DNA of 11,625 nucleotides, from contig RFNL01000395.1 of the NCBI GenBank assembly GCA_009927195.1, forward strand, positions 1 to 11,625. The letters are read 5' to 3'. The notes under the pieces are model-generated. The model was not told where the DNA came from and made no database searches. It saw nothing but the letters and a program-made list of their open reading frames with translations. This DNA is from Betaproteobacteria bacterium. Its GTDB lineage: Bacteria; Pseudomonadota; Gammaproteobacteria; Burkholderiales; Burkholderiaceae_C. Shown in pieces: positions 1 to 6,176 of the stretch. How positions within the stretch are numbered: position 1 is the first letter of the stretch; each line of letters begins with the position of its first letter. Both the position numbers and the translations under genes were made by a program.

Positions 1-57
1 CGGGTCACACAATGCGCCCTCTGATGTTTTACTGCTTTGAAACATTTATGGGTATCC

Positions 58-252
58 ATGATGAGCACCAAACATCTGCTTTTGCTTTTACTCCTCACAG
101 GTTGCGCATCCATCAGCCCAGAGTCCGTTTACGAAAGCATTCGCAGCCAACAAACAATTCATTCAAGTCCTGCCATCCCCAATCCGCTGATACTGCCCCC
201 TTACGAACAATACAAAAAAGAGCGAGAGGCATCCCGAAAATTAATCGAATGA
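58..252 (+). CDS. Small lipoprotein of unknown function
   Basis: A 64-residue protein with a lipoprotein signal peptide: a short polar start (MMSTKH), a run of seven leucines, and the lipobox L-T-G-C with the lipidated Cys at residue 16. The mature part is only about 49 residues, polar, with a proline-containing middle (PAIPNPLILPP) and a charged C-terminal helix (YEQYKKEREASRKLIE). An in-frame TTG at 37 would extend it by seven residues. I prefer ATG 58 (or 61) because it gives a standard-length signal peptide; no strong ribosome binding site decides. No family recognised. It should be anchored in the outer or inner membrane facing the periplasm. It sits 86 bases upstream of the HD-domain gene on the same strand, with no visible functional link. 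The overlapping plus-strand frame 12-299 has no such signature. Confidence 0.6.
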   Translation: MMSTKHLLLLLLLTGCASISPESVYESIRSQQTIHSSPAIPNPLILPPYEQYKKEREASRKLIE

Positions 253-338
253 ATTTGGCCAGGTTTCAGTGGTTGTTACAACTCATCTTATACTTATGAT
301 ACTTTTTTACGCCATTCTCAATTTACAAAGAGAACAAA

Positions 339-926
339 TTGAAAGACAACTATTCCAGTTTGGGTCAGAGCGAATGGGTCTATTTGGAGCATTCCAGCAT
401 TGAGCAGTTTTCAACCGCTCAATGGATAACGCTTGATGCGCAAAGGGAAAGGTTTTTTTCTCGCTTCAAAACCGAGCATCTTGTGCGCATGCTCACCGTC
501 AGTGCCAATGACGCTTCGTTTGGGTATCGCGTCAATATGTACAGACATGCGTTGCAGTCTGCCACCATGGTCTTGCGAGACGGTTTACCCGTTGAAGATG
601 TGGTCGTTGCTCTGTTTCATGATGTGGGATACACCACATCGTTCAGCAACCATGGTGAAGTGGCATCCGCGCTATTGGGGCCATCTATTTCTGAACGCAA
701 CCATTGGATGCTCAAAAACCATGCGGTATTTCAAAATTTTCACGCACTTCACCTGCCGGGCAATGACAGGTATGAACGCGAATTGTGGCGCGGCCACCCC
801 TTCTTTGATTGGACTGCAGAGTTTGTGAAACTTTATGACCAAGCGACAATCGACCCTGACTATCCCAGTGAACCCATCGAAACATTCATTCCAATGATCG
901 ATGCCTTACTGAGTTCGTCAAGTTGA
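339..926 (+). CDS. HD-domain metalloprotein, PhnZ/MIOX-like family
   Basis: 195 residues. The histidine/aspartate pattern is complete for a two-metal HD fold: H70 (MYRHALQSA), H94-D95 (ALFHDVGY), H105 (NHGEVASALL), H128 (LKNHAVFQ) and D167 (LYDQATIDP). The spacing resembles the diiron oxygenases PhnZ and myo-inositol oxygenase, which cleave C-P or C-C bonds with oxygen. The C-terminal stretch (GHPFFDWTAEF, then PMIDAL) matches a widespread uncharacterised branch of this family as I remember it. Substrate cannot be inferred: no phosphonate or inositol gene is nearby, and it could be a phosphohydrolase. The start is TTG at 339, preceded by AAAGAGA at 327-333; the next in-frame ATG (483) would remove the first 50 residues, which look like part of the fold. 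No signal peptide, so cytoplasmic. Its last 41 bases overlap the convergent minus-strand gene. Confidence 0.8.
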   Translation: MKDNYSSLGQSEWVYLEHSSIEQFSTAQWITLDAQRERFFSRFKTEHLVRMLTVSANDASFGYRVNMYRHALQSATMVLRDGLPVEDVVVALFHDVGYTTSFSNHGEVASALLGPSISERNHWMLKNHAVFQNFHALHLPGNDRYERELWRGHPFFDWTAEFVKLYDQATIDPDYPSEPIETFIPMIDALLSSSS

Positions 927-1164
927 TTCGGTCAGCATGAAAAGCCGCCTCTAAGCGGATTGTCAACCTGGGCACCATGAAGGGAAACACCCCAACGACC
1001 ACCAAACAGGCACATGGATACCCCCAAGCCAATCGCTTGGTCCACTCCAACCATCCGCCTGAAACCGCCCAGCCATTGATCAACATGCACCCCGTCACGC
1101 CGGCCATAGAGGTCAATAAACACCCAAACAGTCCCACCAGAATGATGGTCTTGCGAGAAGGCAT
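886..1164 (-). CDS. DUF2798-type small membrane protein
   Basis: About 92 residues if started at the ATG at 1164, directly before the first membrane segment (MPSRKTIILVGLFGCLL). Two hydrophobic helices, roughly residues 6-30 and 46-66, flank a short loop (WAVSGGWLEWTKRLAWGYP). The second ends in PFMVPRLTIRL, which fits the DUF2798 pattern of two helices, a W-rich loop and an 'AP..R' like end. Function of the family is unknown. Other in-frame starts are ATG 1182, ATG 1233 and TTG 1236; none has a convincing ribosome binding site, and the extra residues are polar and not family-like, so the start is uncertain. It lies downstream of the FmdE-like gene on the same strand (95 bases, or about 23 if the longest start is used), so the two are probably co-transcribed. 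Its 3' end overlaps the convergent HD gene by 41 bases. No obvious terminator separates them. Confidence 0.6.
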   Translation of the reverse strand: MPSRKTIILVGLFGCLLTSMAGVTGCMLINGWAVSGGWLEWTKRLAWGYPCACLVVVGVFPFMVPRLTIRLEAAFHADRINLTNSVRHRSLE

Positions 1165-1259
1165 GGTCAATGCAGTTGTCATGGTGTCTGTGTTGAAAAA
1201 ATATGGCTGAATCCAGTGCCTATCATGGGCCATCAACGACTTTCACGGCATTGTCTTGC

Positions 1260-1751
1260 TCATGGCCTTTGAATGCGAAAAAGCTCTCTGGCATCAATGC
1301 CCTGCACCGCCTCAAATCGCTCGATGGGCGATGTACCTTGATTGATTTCACCCATGCGTTTGAGGACTGAAATCGGCAGTTCATAGACGACTTGCTGTTG
1401 CGTTTGCCGATGGGTGAATTTCACGCGCGCCAGCAATCCTTCCTCTGTCCGTTGGTCGTTGAGTTTGAGAGTTCTTTGCCCCAGACTGGCTGACACGGCA
1501 ACGGCAATGCCATCCAGCACACATGCACATGGGGTTTGCGGCCCATCCGAGTACTCCACCAGGACCTCTCTGCGCTGGGCTTTTAATTGAACCAATGCAT
1601 CGTTGCCCAATCGAACGCCCAAGGCGATCAAACTGCCAAAGCCACCATGCACTCTATCACCCCACTCCACCCACTGATGCGCCATTTGTGCGCTGGCACC
1701 GAATTGACAAACACACACACAGCAAAGGAGAAAAAATGAGGATCTGAACAT
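1260..1751 (-). CDS. Secreted FmdE-domain protein
   Basis: 163 residues with a cleavable-looking signal peptide (MFRSSFFLLCCVCVC, then QFGASA before residue 22), so periplasmic. The mature part resembles the FmdE domain named after an accessory subunit of formylmethanofuran dehydrogenase: an HGG element at residues 35-37 where the family usually has HGH, then G-x-R-L-G-N-D-A-L, then the conserved C-x-x-D segment (CACVLDGIAVAVSASLGQRTL, the span C75 to L95 with D80). In many FmdE proteins these His and Cys residues bind a metal. The zinc ribbon found in some longer members is absent. Bacterial secreted versions have no firm function, and this one is not expected to do methanogenesis. The start ATG at 1751 gives the full signal peptide but has no good ribosome binding site. 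It heads a two-gene minus-strand unit with the DUF2798-type gene. Confidence 0.62.
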   Translation of the reverse strand: MFRSSFFLLCCVCVCQFGASAQMAHQWVEWGDRVHGGFGSLIALGVRLGNDALVQLKAQRREVLVEYSDGPQTPCACVLDGIAVAVSASLGQRTLKLNDQRTEEGLLARVKFTHRQTQQQVVYELPISVLKRMGEINQGTSPIERFEAVQGIDARELFRIQRP

Positions 1752-1931
1752 GACGATGAGTTTAACGGCACCCCCTCATTGCCCATGGGCCAACCCGCTG
1801 ATGGACTTTCCGTCACCTGAGACCCAAGAAGCATGCACATGACTTTGCCGTGGTCGATCATGTGCGCATACAAAAGAACACGATAACGTCGCTTAACTTA
1901 GCTATTTTTTACATTAAATCAATTTCTAACC

Positions 1932-1947
1932 TTTTGATAGATCAAAA
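1932..1947. promoter_or_regulatory. Perfect palindrome, candidate operator of the signalling operon
   Basis: TTTTGAT-AG-ATCAAAA: seven-base arms with a two-base centre, about 66 bases upstream of the siaB-like start codon. It contains a TTGATA that could serve as a -35 element, so a bound protein would overlap RNA polymerase. The half sites resemble the TTGAT...ATCAA of FNR-type regulators, but FNR sites have four bases between the halves and this has two, so I do not assign it to FNR. The surrounding sequence is AT-rich, which raises the odds of chance. Confidence 0.35.
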
Positions 1948-2001
1948 ATACTTTAAATAAATTTGTAAAAAAGCCTGGATAGGATCACCAACCTTAACTT
2001 C

Positions 2002-2007
2002 AAGGAG
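2002..2007 (+). promoter_or_regulatory. Ribosome binding site for the siaB-like gene
   Basis: AAGGAG lies six bases before the TTG at 2014. It is one of the best Shine-Dalgarno matches in the window and is the reason TTG is accepted as the start. Confidence 0.75.
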
Positions 2008-2013
2008 CTTAAA

Positions 2014-2601
2014 TTGAACGGGCAATCATTCTTAGATTTCCGTAATGAACTCAACAAGCGGGGGATAGTTTTTACTTACAGCGGCTTTTTAAATGATGAT
2101 ATTTTGACCGGCATTGGTAACGCGCTACGCACCAAACTGGCTTTGGATCATATTGACAATAAAGTATCTCGCGGTATTTTTTCTGCCTTTGTAGAGCAGG
2201 TTCAAAACGTCATTCGTTACTCTGCTGAGAGTCAAGGTCCCGAGTTGGACGAAGAAGGCATACCCCTGACCGATCCTTTGTTGAGCCAAGAAATTCGCTA
2301 TGGCATGGTTGCCATTGGGGACAGATCTGACGGAAAAAGATTTGTGACTTGCTGCAACATGATTGAAGAATCGAATGTTGACAGGTTGAAGCAGTCTCTG
2401 GAGTCTATTCGTGGTTTGGACCGCAAGGAGTTGACCAAACTCATGCGGGAACAGTTAAAAGATGGTCCCCCTGAAGGTTCAAAAGGTGCTGGAGTAGGTT
2501 TTGTTTCCATTGCTCGGGAAGCCAATGGCGATTGGGACTTTGAAATGGTTCCCACCGAAGATCCCAAGATGTTCTTTTTCTGTTTCGAAGCTTATTTCTA
2601 A
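2014..2601 (+). CDS. siaB: SiaB family protein kinase
   Basis: 195 residues, cytoplasmic, no membrane segment. It matches the SiaB kinase family, a divergent GHKL-type fold: an N-box-like helix with E61 and N65 (AFVEQVQNVIRYS) and a glycine-rich nucleotide lid at 157-162 (KGAGVG), followed by FVSIAR. In Pseudomonas aeruginosa SiaB phosphorylates SiaC on a threonine; here the substrate should be the SiaC-like protein encoded 13 bases downstream. The family commonly sits with SiaC, a PP2C phosphatase and a second-messenger enzyme, as here. Starts at TTG 2014 with AAGGAG upstream. It is the first gene of the plus-strand signalling operon. Family assignment is firm; direction of regulation is inferred from the Pseudomonas pathway. 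Confidence 0.88.
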   Translation: MNGQSFLDFRNELNKRGIVFTYSGFLNDDILTGIGNALRTKLALDHIDNKVSRGIFSAFVEQVQNVIRYSAESQGPELDEEGIPLTDPLLSQEIRYGMVAIGDRSDGKRFVTCCNMIEESNVDRLKQSLESIRGLDRKELTKLMREQLKDGPPEGSKGAGVGFVSIAREANGDWDFEMVPTEDPKMFFFCFEAYF

Positions 2602-2614
2602 TCAAGGTGAATAT

Positions 2615-2998
2615 ATGGAAAAAATTCTGATTGATGCCACTGCACGCACACCAAAATTCGACTTTGATCCCGATCAGCGCAGACTGATCTTGTCTGGTGA
2701 GTCGTATCCTGAGGATCCGCCTAAATTTTTTGCTGAGCCCTTGACCAAGGTCAGAGAGTTTTTAAAGCTGAAACACGAAGGTGTGGTTCACTTTTCATTC
2801 CAGATGACCTATTTCAACAGCTCCTCTGCCAAAGTGATCATGGATTTGTTCAGCGCCTTGGAAGAATCCGCCACCGAAGGAAATGATGTCTTGATTGAAT
2901 GGCATCATGCCGATGATGATGACAATATGCGCGAGCTGGGTGAGGAGTTCTCTGAAGAATTAGTGAAAGCTCGATTCCAATTGTTAACTTTTACTTGA
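2615..2998 (+). CDS. siaC: SiaC family regulatory phosphoprotein (DUF1987)
   Basis: 127 residues, a small single-domain cytoplasmic protein. The diagnostic part is residues 60-78 (FSFQMTYFNSSSAK, then VIMDL), the helix start that carries the phosphorylated residue in SiaC. In P. aeruginosa this is Thr68; here the matching place is a serine cluster, S69-S71, after Y66-F67-N68. In the known pathway unphosphorylated SiaC binds and activates its cyclase partner, and phosphorylation by SiaB blocks this; the PP2C enzyme reverses it. The start is ATG 2615, with AAGGTGA at 2604-2610; an open frame extends upstream into siaB but lacks a sensible start. Acidic C-terminal half (ADDDDN around 99-104). 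It is followed after 21 bases by the cyclase, its likely target. Confidence 0.88.
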   Translation: MEKILIDATARTPKFDFDPDQRRLILSGESYPEDPPKFFAEPLTKVREFLKLKHEGVVHFSFQMTYFNSSSAKVIMDLFSALEESATEGNDVLIEWHHADDDDNMRELGEEFSEELVKARFQLLTFT

Positions 2999-3019
2999 CA
3001 CCAATAATTTAGGTTCAGC

Positions 3020-4066
3020 ATGACCGCAGAGCTGTTATCCCAAGAGATGGAAACACTCGCATGGTGCGAGTCTTTGGTCAAACAGGGGCCTGATTATGTT
3101 TCGCAATCTGATTTTCTAAAAATCACCAAGGACTACCGACGATTACTCAAAGACTTACAACGTATTTTGCGCATCAGTGATCGCAACGAACTGAGGCTTC
3201 AGAAACTATCAGAAGAATTAATGATAGAAAAGAAGAGGTTTGAAGTCATTGCGACCAGCTTATCGCCCTATTTACCCAAGCAAGTCTATGATTCAATCTT
3301 CGAAGGAAAGCAATCGTTTGAGGTCAAGTCGCAGCGCAAACTGTTGACCATTTTTTTCTCTGATATTCAAGGCTTCACAAAAATTTCAGAAGCCCTGCAA
3401 CCCGAAAGGTTGACCATACTCATCAATGATTATTTTTCAGAGATGTCCGCCATTGCCTTGGAATATGGTGGAACCATTGATAAATTCATTGGTGATGCGG
3501 TCATGATCTTCTTCGGAGACCCCGAAACCAGGGGGCATGACAAAGATGCTTTGATGGCCGTTCGCATGGCAGTGGCCATGCAACGTCGCCTGAGCGAATT
3601 AAATATCAAATGGCAAAAAGATGGCCTTCCCTATCCGTTGATCACCCGCATGGGCATCAATTCTGGATGGTGCACGGTGGGCAACTTTGGCAGCAATCAA
3701 CGCATGTCCTACACCATCATTGGTGGTGAAGTCAATTTGACATCTCGCATAGAAGGTGCGTGTGAGCCTGGTGGCGTGTTGGTGGCCTACGAAACATACG
3801 CCTTGATCAAAGACTACGTGGTTGCAGAGGAGCGCGAGCCCCTCCCTTTCAAGGGGATTACCAGATCAGTACGTACTTTTTCAATCAAAGATTTGATTTC
3901 AGACAATGAAGCCAAATATTCAGACTCCATTTTGGAAATACCAGGTCACTCCCCCATAAACATTTCACCCTCAAAACTTTCTCTCCCCGAAAGGCTAAAA
4001 CTCATGTCTAGCTTAAGGGATATAGCTAATCAACTGGATCACACAAATGCACGAGAAAACAGTTAA
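3020..4066 (+). CDS. Class III nucleotide cyclase (probable adenylate cyclase)
   Basis: 348 residues, no membrane segment. Residues about 30-75 form a charged coiled coil (DYRRLLKDLQRIL, SDRNELRLQKLSEEL); residues 108-290 are a class III cyclase domain. The active site is complete: metal aspartates D115 (FSDIQGFT) and D159 (FIGDAVMIFFG), base-selecting K155 and T232 (SYTIIGG), and transition-state N239 and R243 (VNLTSRIE). The Lys/Thr pair is typical of class IIIb adenylyl cyclases, so cAMP is the likely product; this needs assay. The enzyme occupies the place of the diguanylate cyclase SiaD. The coiled coil before the catalytic domain is where SiaC docks in SiaD, so I infer the same here. 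About 58 C-terminal residues after the domain are unassigned. The last 20 bases overlap the phosphatase gene. Confidence 0.9.
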   Translation: MTAELLSQEMETLAWCESLVKQGPDYVSQSDFLKITKDYRRLLKDLQRILRISDRNELRLQKLSEELMIEKKRFEVIATSLSPYLPKQVYDSIFEGKQSFEVKSQRKLLTIFFSDIQGFTKISEALQPERLTILINDYFSEMSAIALEYGGTIDKFIGDAVMIFFGDPETRGHDKDALMAVRMAVAMQRRLSELNIKWQKDGLPYPLITRMGINSGWCTVGNFGSNQRMSYTIIGGEVNLTSRIEGACEPGGVLVAYETYALIKDYVVAEEREPLPFKGITRSVRTFSIKDLISDNEAKYSDSILEIPGHSPINISPSKLSLPERLKLMSSLRDIANQLDHTNARENS

Positions 4067-5255
4067 CACCATTTTGAAAGAACAATGGACTGCCAAAGAA
4101 AGCGAAACCTGTGGCGTCTTGATTGAGAAAATTCGCGGAGATGAAAATGTTCAAATCATTCCCATCGTCGACGACAGTGGCGCGCCGGTTGGATTGGTTG
4201 AGAAAGCCAACGCCTTGAAAATGATGTCCAATCCTTTGCATTACTCTGTGTGTGAGCGCCGCAGCGTTCGCATGATGATGCTGGATGACTTCATTGTTGT
4301 GGAGCACACCGAAACCATCAGCAATGTGAGCTCCACCATCATCAACCACGGATTTGGCTTGAATTCAGGCGGTTTTATCGTCACTGAAAACGGTGTTTAC
4401 AAAGGCATTGGCTTAAGCACCGACCTTTTGTATTACCTGGTCGAATCCAATGAGCAAAAAGCCAAAGAGTTGGCTGAAATCAACTCCGAAATGCTCGACA
4501 GTGTTCGCTATGCCAGTCGTATTCAACAAGGTTTGCTGCCTGGCATTGATGTCCTTGAAACGAATGTCAAGTCGGTCGGCTTGATTTGGGAACCGCGCGA
4601 TATTGTGGGCGGTGATGTCTATTGGTGTCATATTTCAGACGATGCGCAAAAAATTTACTTGGCTTTGATCGACTGCACAGGGCACGGTGTTCCTGGTTCA
4701 TTGATGTCGATGCTGGTGATCAGCAGCTTCAATCGTGTTTTCGCCGAGTTCCCTGATATCAGCCCCGCTTTGGCCTTGGCCAAAGTCGGCGACATGGTTC
4801 GTTCTGCTTTGAACCAAGACAAAGAGGACTGTGAAAGCAACGACGGTTTCGACGCGGGTATTTGTCTGCTTGATCGAAGTTCCGGCAATTTCATTTTTGC
4901 TGGTGCCAGAACCAATTGTTATGTGGTGCCAACCTCGGATGAAGCCATTGTTCGTTTGGTGGCTGACAAGCAAGTACTTGGTTATCCGGGCACCCAACCT
5001 CATAAAACAGTCGATGAGTTTCAAATGCGAATTTCTGACTGTGCCAGCTTTGTCATGGCTTCAGACGGAATTTTTGATCAGCCAGGGCACGCTTTAGGCC
5101 GGGCCTTCGGTCCCAAGCGTTTCACTGAAACCATCGAAGAGTTCAGGACGCACAATGCCAGTGATTTGATCAAGAAACTGTCACAACGGGTGACCGAATG
5201 GCGCGGATCTGAAGTTCGACGGGATGATTTATCTGCGATAGCTGTCACGATTTAA
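4047..5255 (+). CDS. CBS-PP2C/SpoIIE-type serine/threonine phosphatase (SiaA-like)
   Basis: 402 residues. Residues about 20-130 look like a CBS pair (IPIVDDSGAPVGLVEKANAL; a second unit near GGFIVTENGVYKGIG). A signalling helix follows (residues 136-165, ending SRIQQGLLP), then a SpoIIE/PP2C domain. Candidate metal-binding residues are D185 and D190 (PRDIVGGDVYW), D209 (LIDCTGHGVPG), D269, D340 (MASDGIFD) and D393-D394 (RRDDLSAIAV). Expected role: dephosphorylate SiaC-P and so switch on the cyclase. SiaA of P. aeruginosa has membrane helices and HAMP in front of the same catalytic domain; this protein has no membrane segment, so the input is probably an intracellular ligand, perhaps an adenine nucleotide as in other CBS domains. 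The start lies inside the end of the cyclase gene, with only a weak ribosome binding site, which suggests translational coupling. Confidence 0.87.
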   Translation: MHEKTVNTILKEQWTAKESETCGVLIEKIRGDENVQIIPIVDDSGAPVGLVEKANALKMMSNPLHYSVCERRSVRMMMLDDFIVVEHTETISNVSSTIINHGFGLNSGGFIVTENGVYKGIGLSTDLLYYLVESNEQKAKELAEINSEMLDSVRYASRIQQGLLPGIDVLETNVKSVGLIWEPRDIVGGDVYWCHISDDAQKIYLALIDCTGHGVPGSLMSMLVISSFNRVFAEFPDISPALALAKVGDMVRSALNQDKEDCESNDGFDAGICLLDRSSGNFIFAGARTNCYVVPTSDEAIVRLVADKQVLGYPGTQPHKTVDEFQMRISDCASFVMASDGIFDQPGHALGRAFGPKRFTETIEEFRTHNASDLIKKLSQRVTEWRGSEVRRDDLSAIAVTI

Positions 5256-5301
5256 CCATTACCAGAGAACTATTTTTCCCTTAAAGATTTTTCCATTCAA
5301 G

Positions 5302-6156
5302 ATGAGCACAATCATGAACTTGACTGAATTAGAAAAATCTTTGCAAATCCTTCGGGATGAATGGTCAACAGAGTGGCTTGGATTACCGGCCATCGTCGAC
5401 GATGCCCTGCGACAACTTGGTTTTAAGGACGACGCCGAGCTATCAACTGCTGACGCCTCTTTGCACCGGTGCATCATGCAGATGAGTGAAGTCATTGAAA
5501 TGGAGGGATCGGAGTTATCGCGCAAATGTGAAGAGTTGTCCTATCACAACCGCTTGCACATTGCCGATGTGGTCAAAGCTTTGACCTGCTTGTTACAGGC
5601 CGCCAGAGAGGAACTGCGGCTACAACCGGGTGCACCGTTGTCACACGAGGAGTGGATCGCCTATTTATCGGTGGTCGCCCACGACTACATGCACACAGGG
5701 TTCACCAATACTTTTCCGTCTCAAATCGAATTGCTCACTTCAGAAGCTTTGCGCCCATGGATGGCCCAGGCCGGTGTGACCGAAGAAGATCAACGCTTGA
5801 TCATTCAAATCATCATTAAGACGGATCCAAACTGTGTGGCTGAAACCCATGCGGCTGCAAAAGACAAGCCATTTGATTTGAAAAATCCTCTTTGGCTGAC
5901 TGTTTTGGTGCAAGAGAGTGATATTTTTGCAAGCTCATTGCCCACGGTGGGTATCGACTTAACCCAAAGGCTTTCCAGCGAATGGTCATCTTTTTCGGTA
6001 GAGCGGGCTCAGTCATTGTTGACCAACTCCAGTCGCTTGTATTTTTTGAAAAATCAAGCTATTTTTTCCAGTCCAGCCAGCAAAATTTTAGGCATTCAAA
6101 AATTAGTTGACCAAGAAGTTGAATCACTGCTCAGGGCTGAAGATCGAACCACTTAA
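5302..6156 (+). CDS. Class I (eukaryotic-type) cyclic-nucleotide phosphodiesterase
   Basis: 284 residues. It carries the full class I phosphodiesterase pattern: YHNRLHIADV at 81-90 (H82 catalytic, H86 metal ligand), HDYMHTGFTNTF at 127-138 (fits the PDEase I signature, with H127 and D128 as metal ligands), and D207 (QESDIFASS) as the last ligand. The reaction would be hydrolysis of 3',5'-cAMP or cGMP to the 5'-nucleotide. Proteins of this class are typical of eukaryotes and sporadic in bacteria. The first 65 residues are a helical N-terminal region with no GAF, PAS or membrane segment. ATG 5302 is used; ATG 5314 is an alternative, and neither has a strong ribosome binding site. It is 46 bases after the phosphatase and 20 before the cyclic-nucleotide-binding gene, so it is the off switch for the signal made upstream. 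Confidence 0.87.
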   Translation: MSTIMNLTELEKSLQILRDEWSTEWLGLPAIVDDALRQLGFKDDAELSTADASLHRCIMQMSEVIEMEGSELSRKCEELSYHNRLHIADVVKALTCLLQAAREELRLQPGAPLSHEEWIAYLSVVAHDYMHTGFTNTFPSQIELLTSEALRPWMAQAGVTEEDQRLIIQIIIKTDPNCVAETHAAAKDKPFDLKNPLWLTVLVQESDIFASSLPTVGIDLTQRLSSEWSSFSVERAQSLLTNSSRLYFLKNQAIFSSPASKILGIQKLVDQEVESLLRAEDRTT

Positions 6157-6176
6157 TTAATTACCTTAATTGACAA

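Larger units (their letters stand above)
1752..2013. other. Divergent intergenic region
   Basis: This 262-base gap separates the minus-strand FmdE-like gene from the plus-strand signalling operon and must hold both promoters. The left half (about 1760-1850) is GC-richer and contains several short self-complementary blocks. The right half (about 1880-1975) is very AT-rich and holds a perfect palindrome at 1932-1947. No convincing spaced -35/-10 pair can be named: TTGATA at 1934-1939 is followed by AT-rich sequence but no good TATAAT match at the right distance. No coding frame here looks real. Confidence 0.5.

Noticed and set aside
12..299. Plus-strand frame of 95 codons overlapping the small lipoprotein
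   Set aside because: Composition is not protein-like (many His, Arg, Pro and Thr scattered), and the overlapping frame has a clear lipobox.
932..1123. Alternative minus-strand frame over the DUF2798-type gene
   Set aside because: The other minus-strand frame has two clear membrane helices and the family pattern; this one is glycine-rich shadow.
1628..1873. Minus-strand frame of 81 codons upstream of and overlapping the FmdE-like gene
   Set aside because: It runs out of frame over the signal peptide of the FmdE-like gene and shows no recognisable domain.
1932..1947. FNR or CRP binding site
   Set aside because: The half sites recall FNR, but the spacing is two bases instead of four; there is no TGTGA-N6-TCACA for CRP. 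Kept only as an unassigned palindrome.
2501..2614. Upstream extension of the siaC-like gene inside siaB
   Set aside because: The family start (MEKILIDAT) is at 2615 with AAGGTGA in front; the extension overlaps siaB in another frame and is not conserved-looking.
4026..5024. Several minus-strand frames opposite the phosphatase gene
   Set aside because: They are antisense shadows of a strongly supported coding gene.
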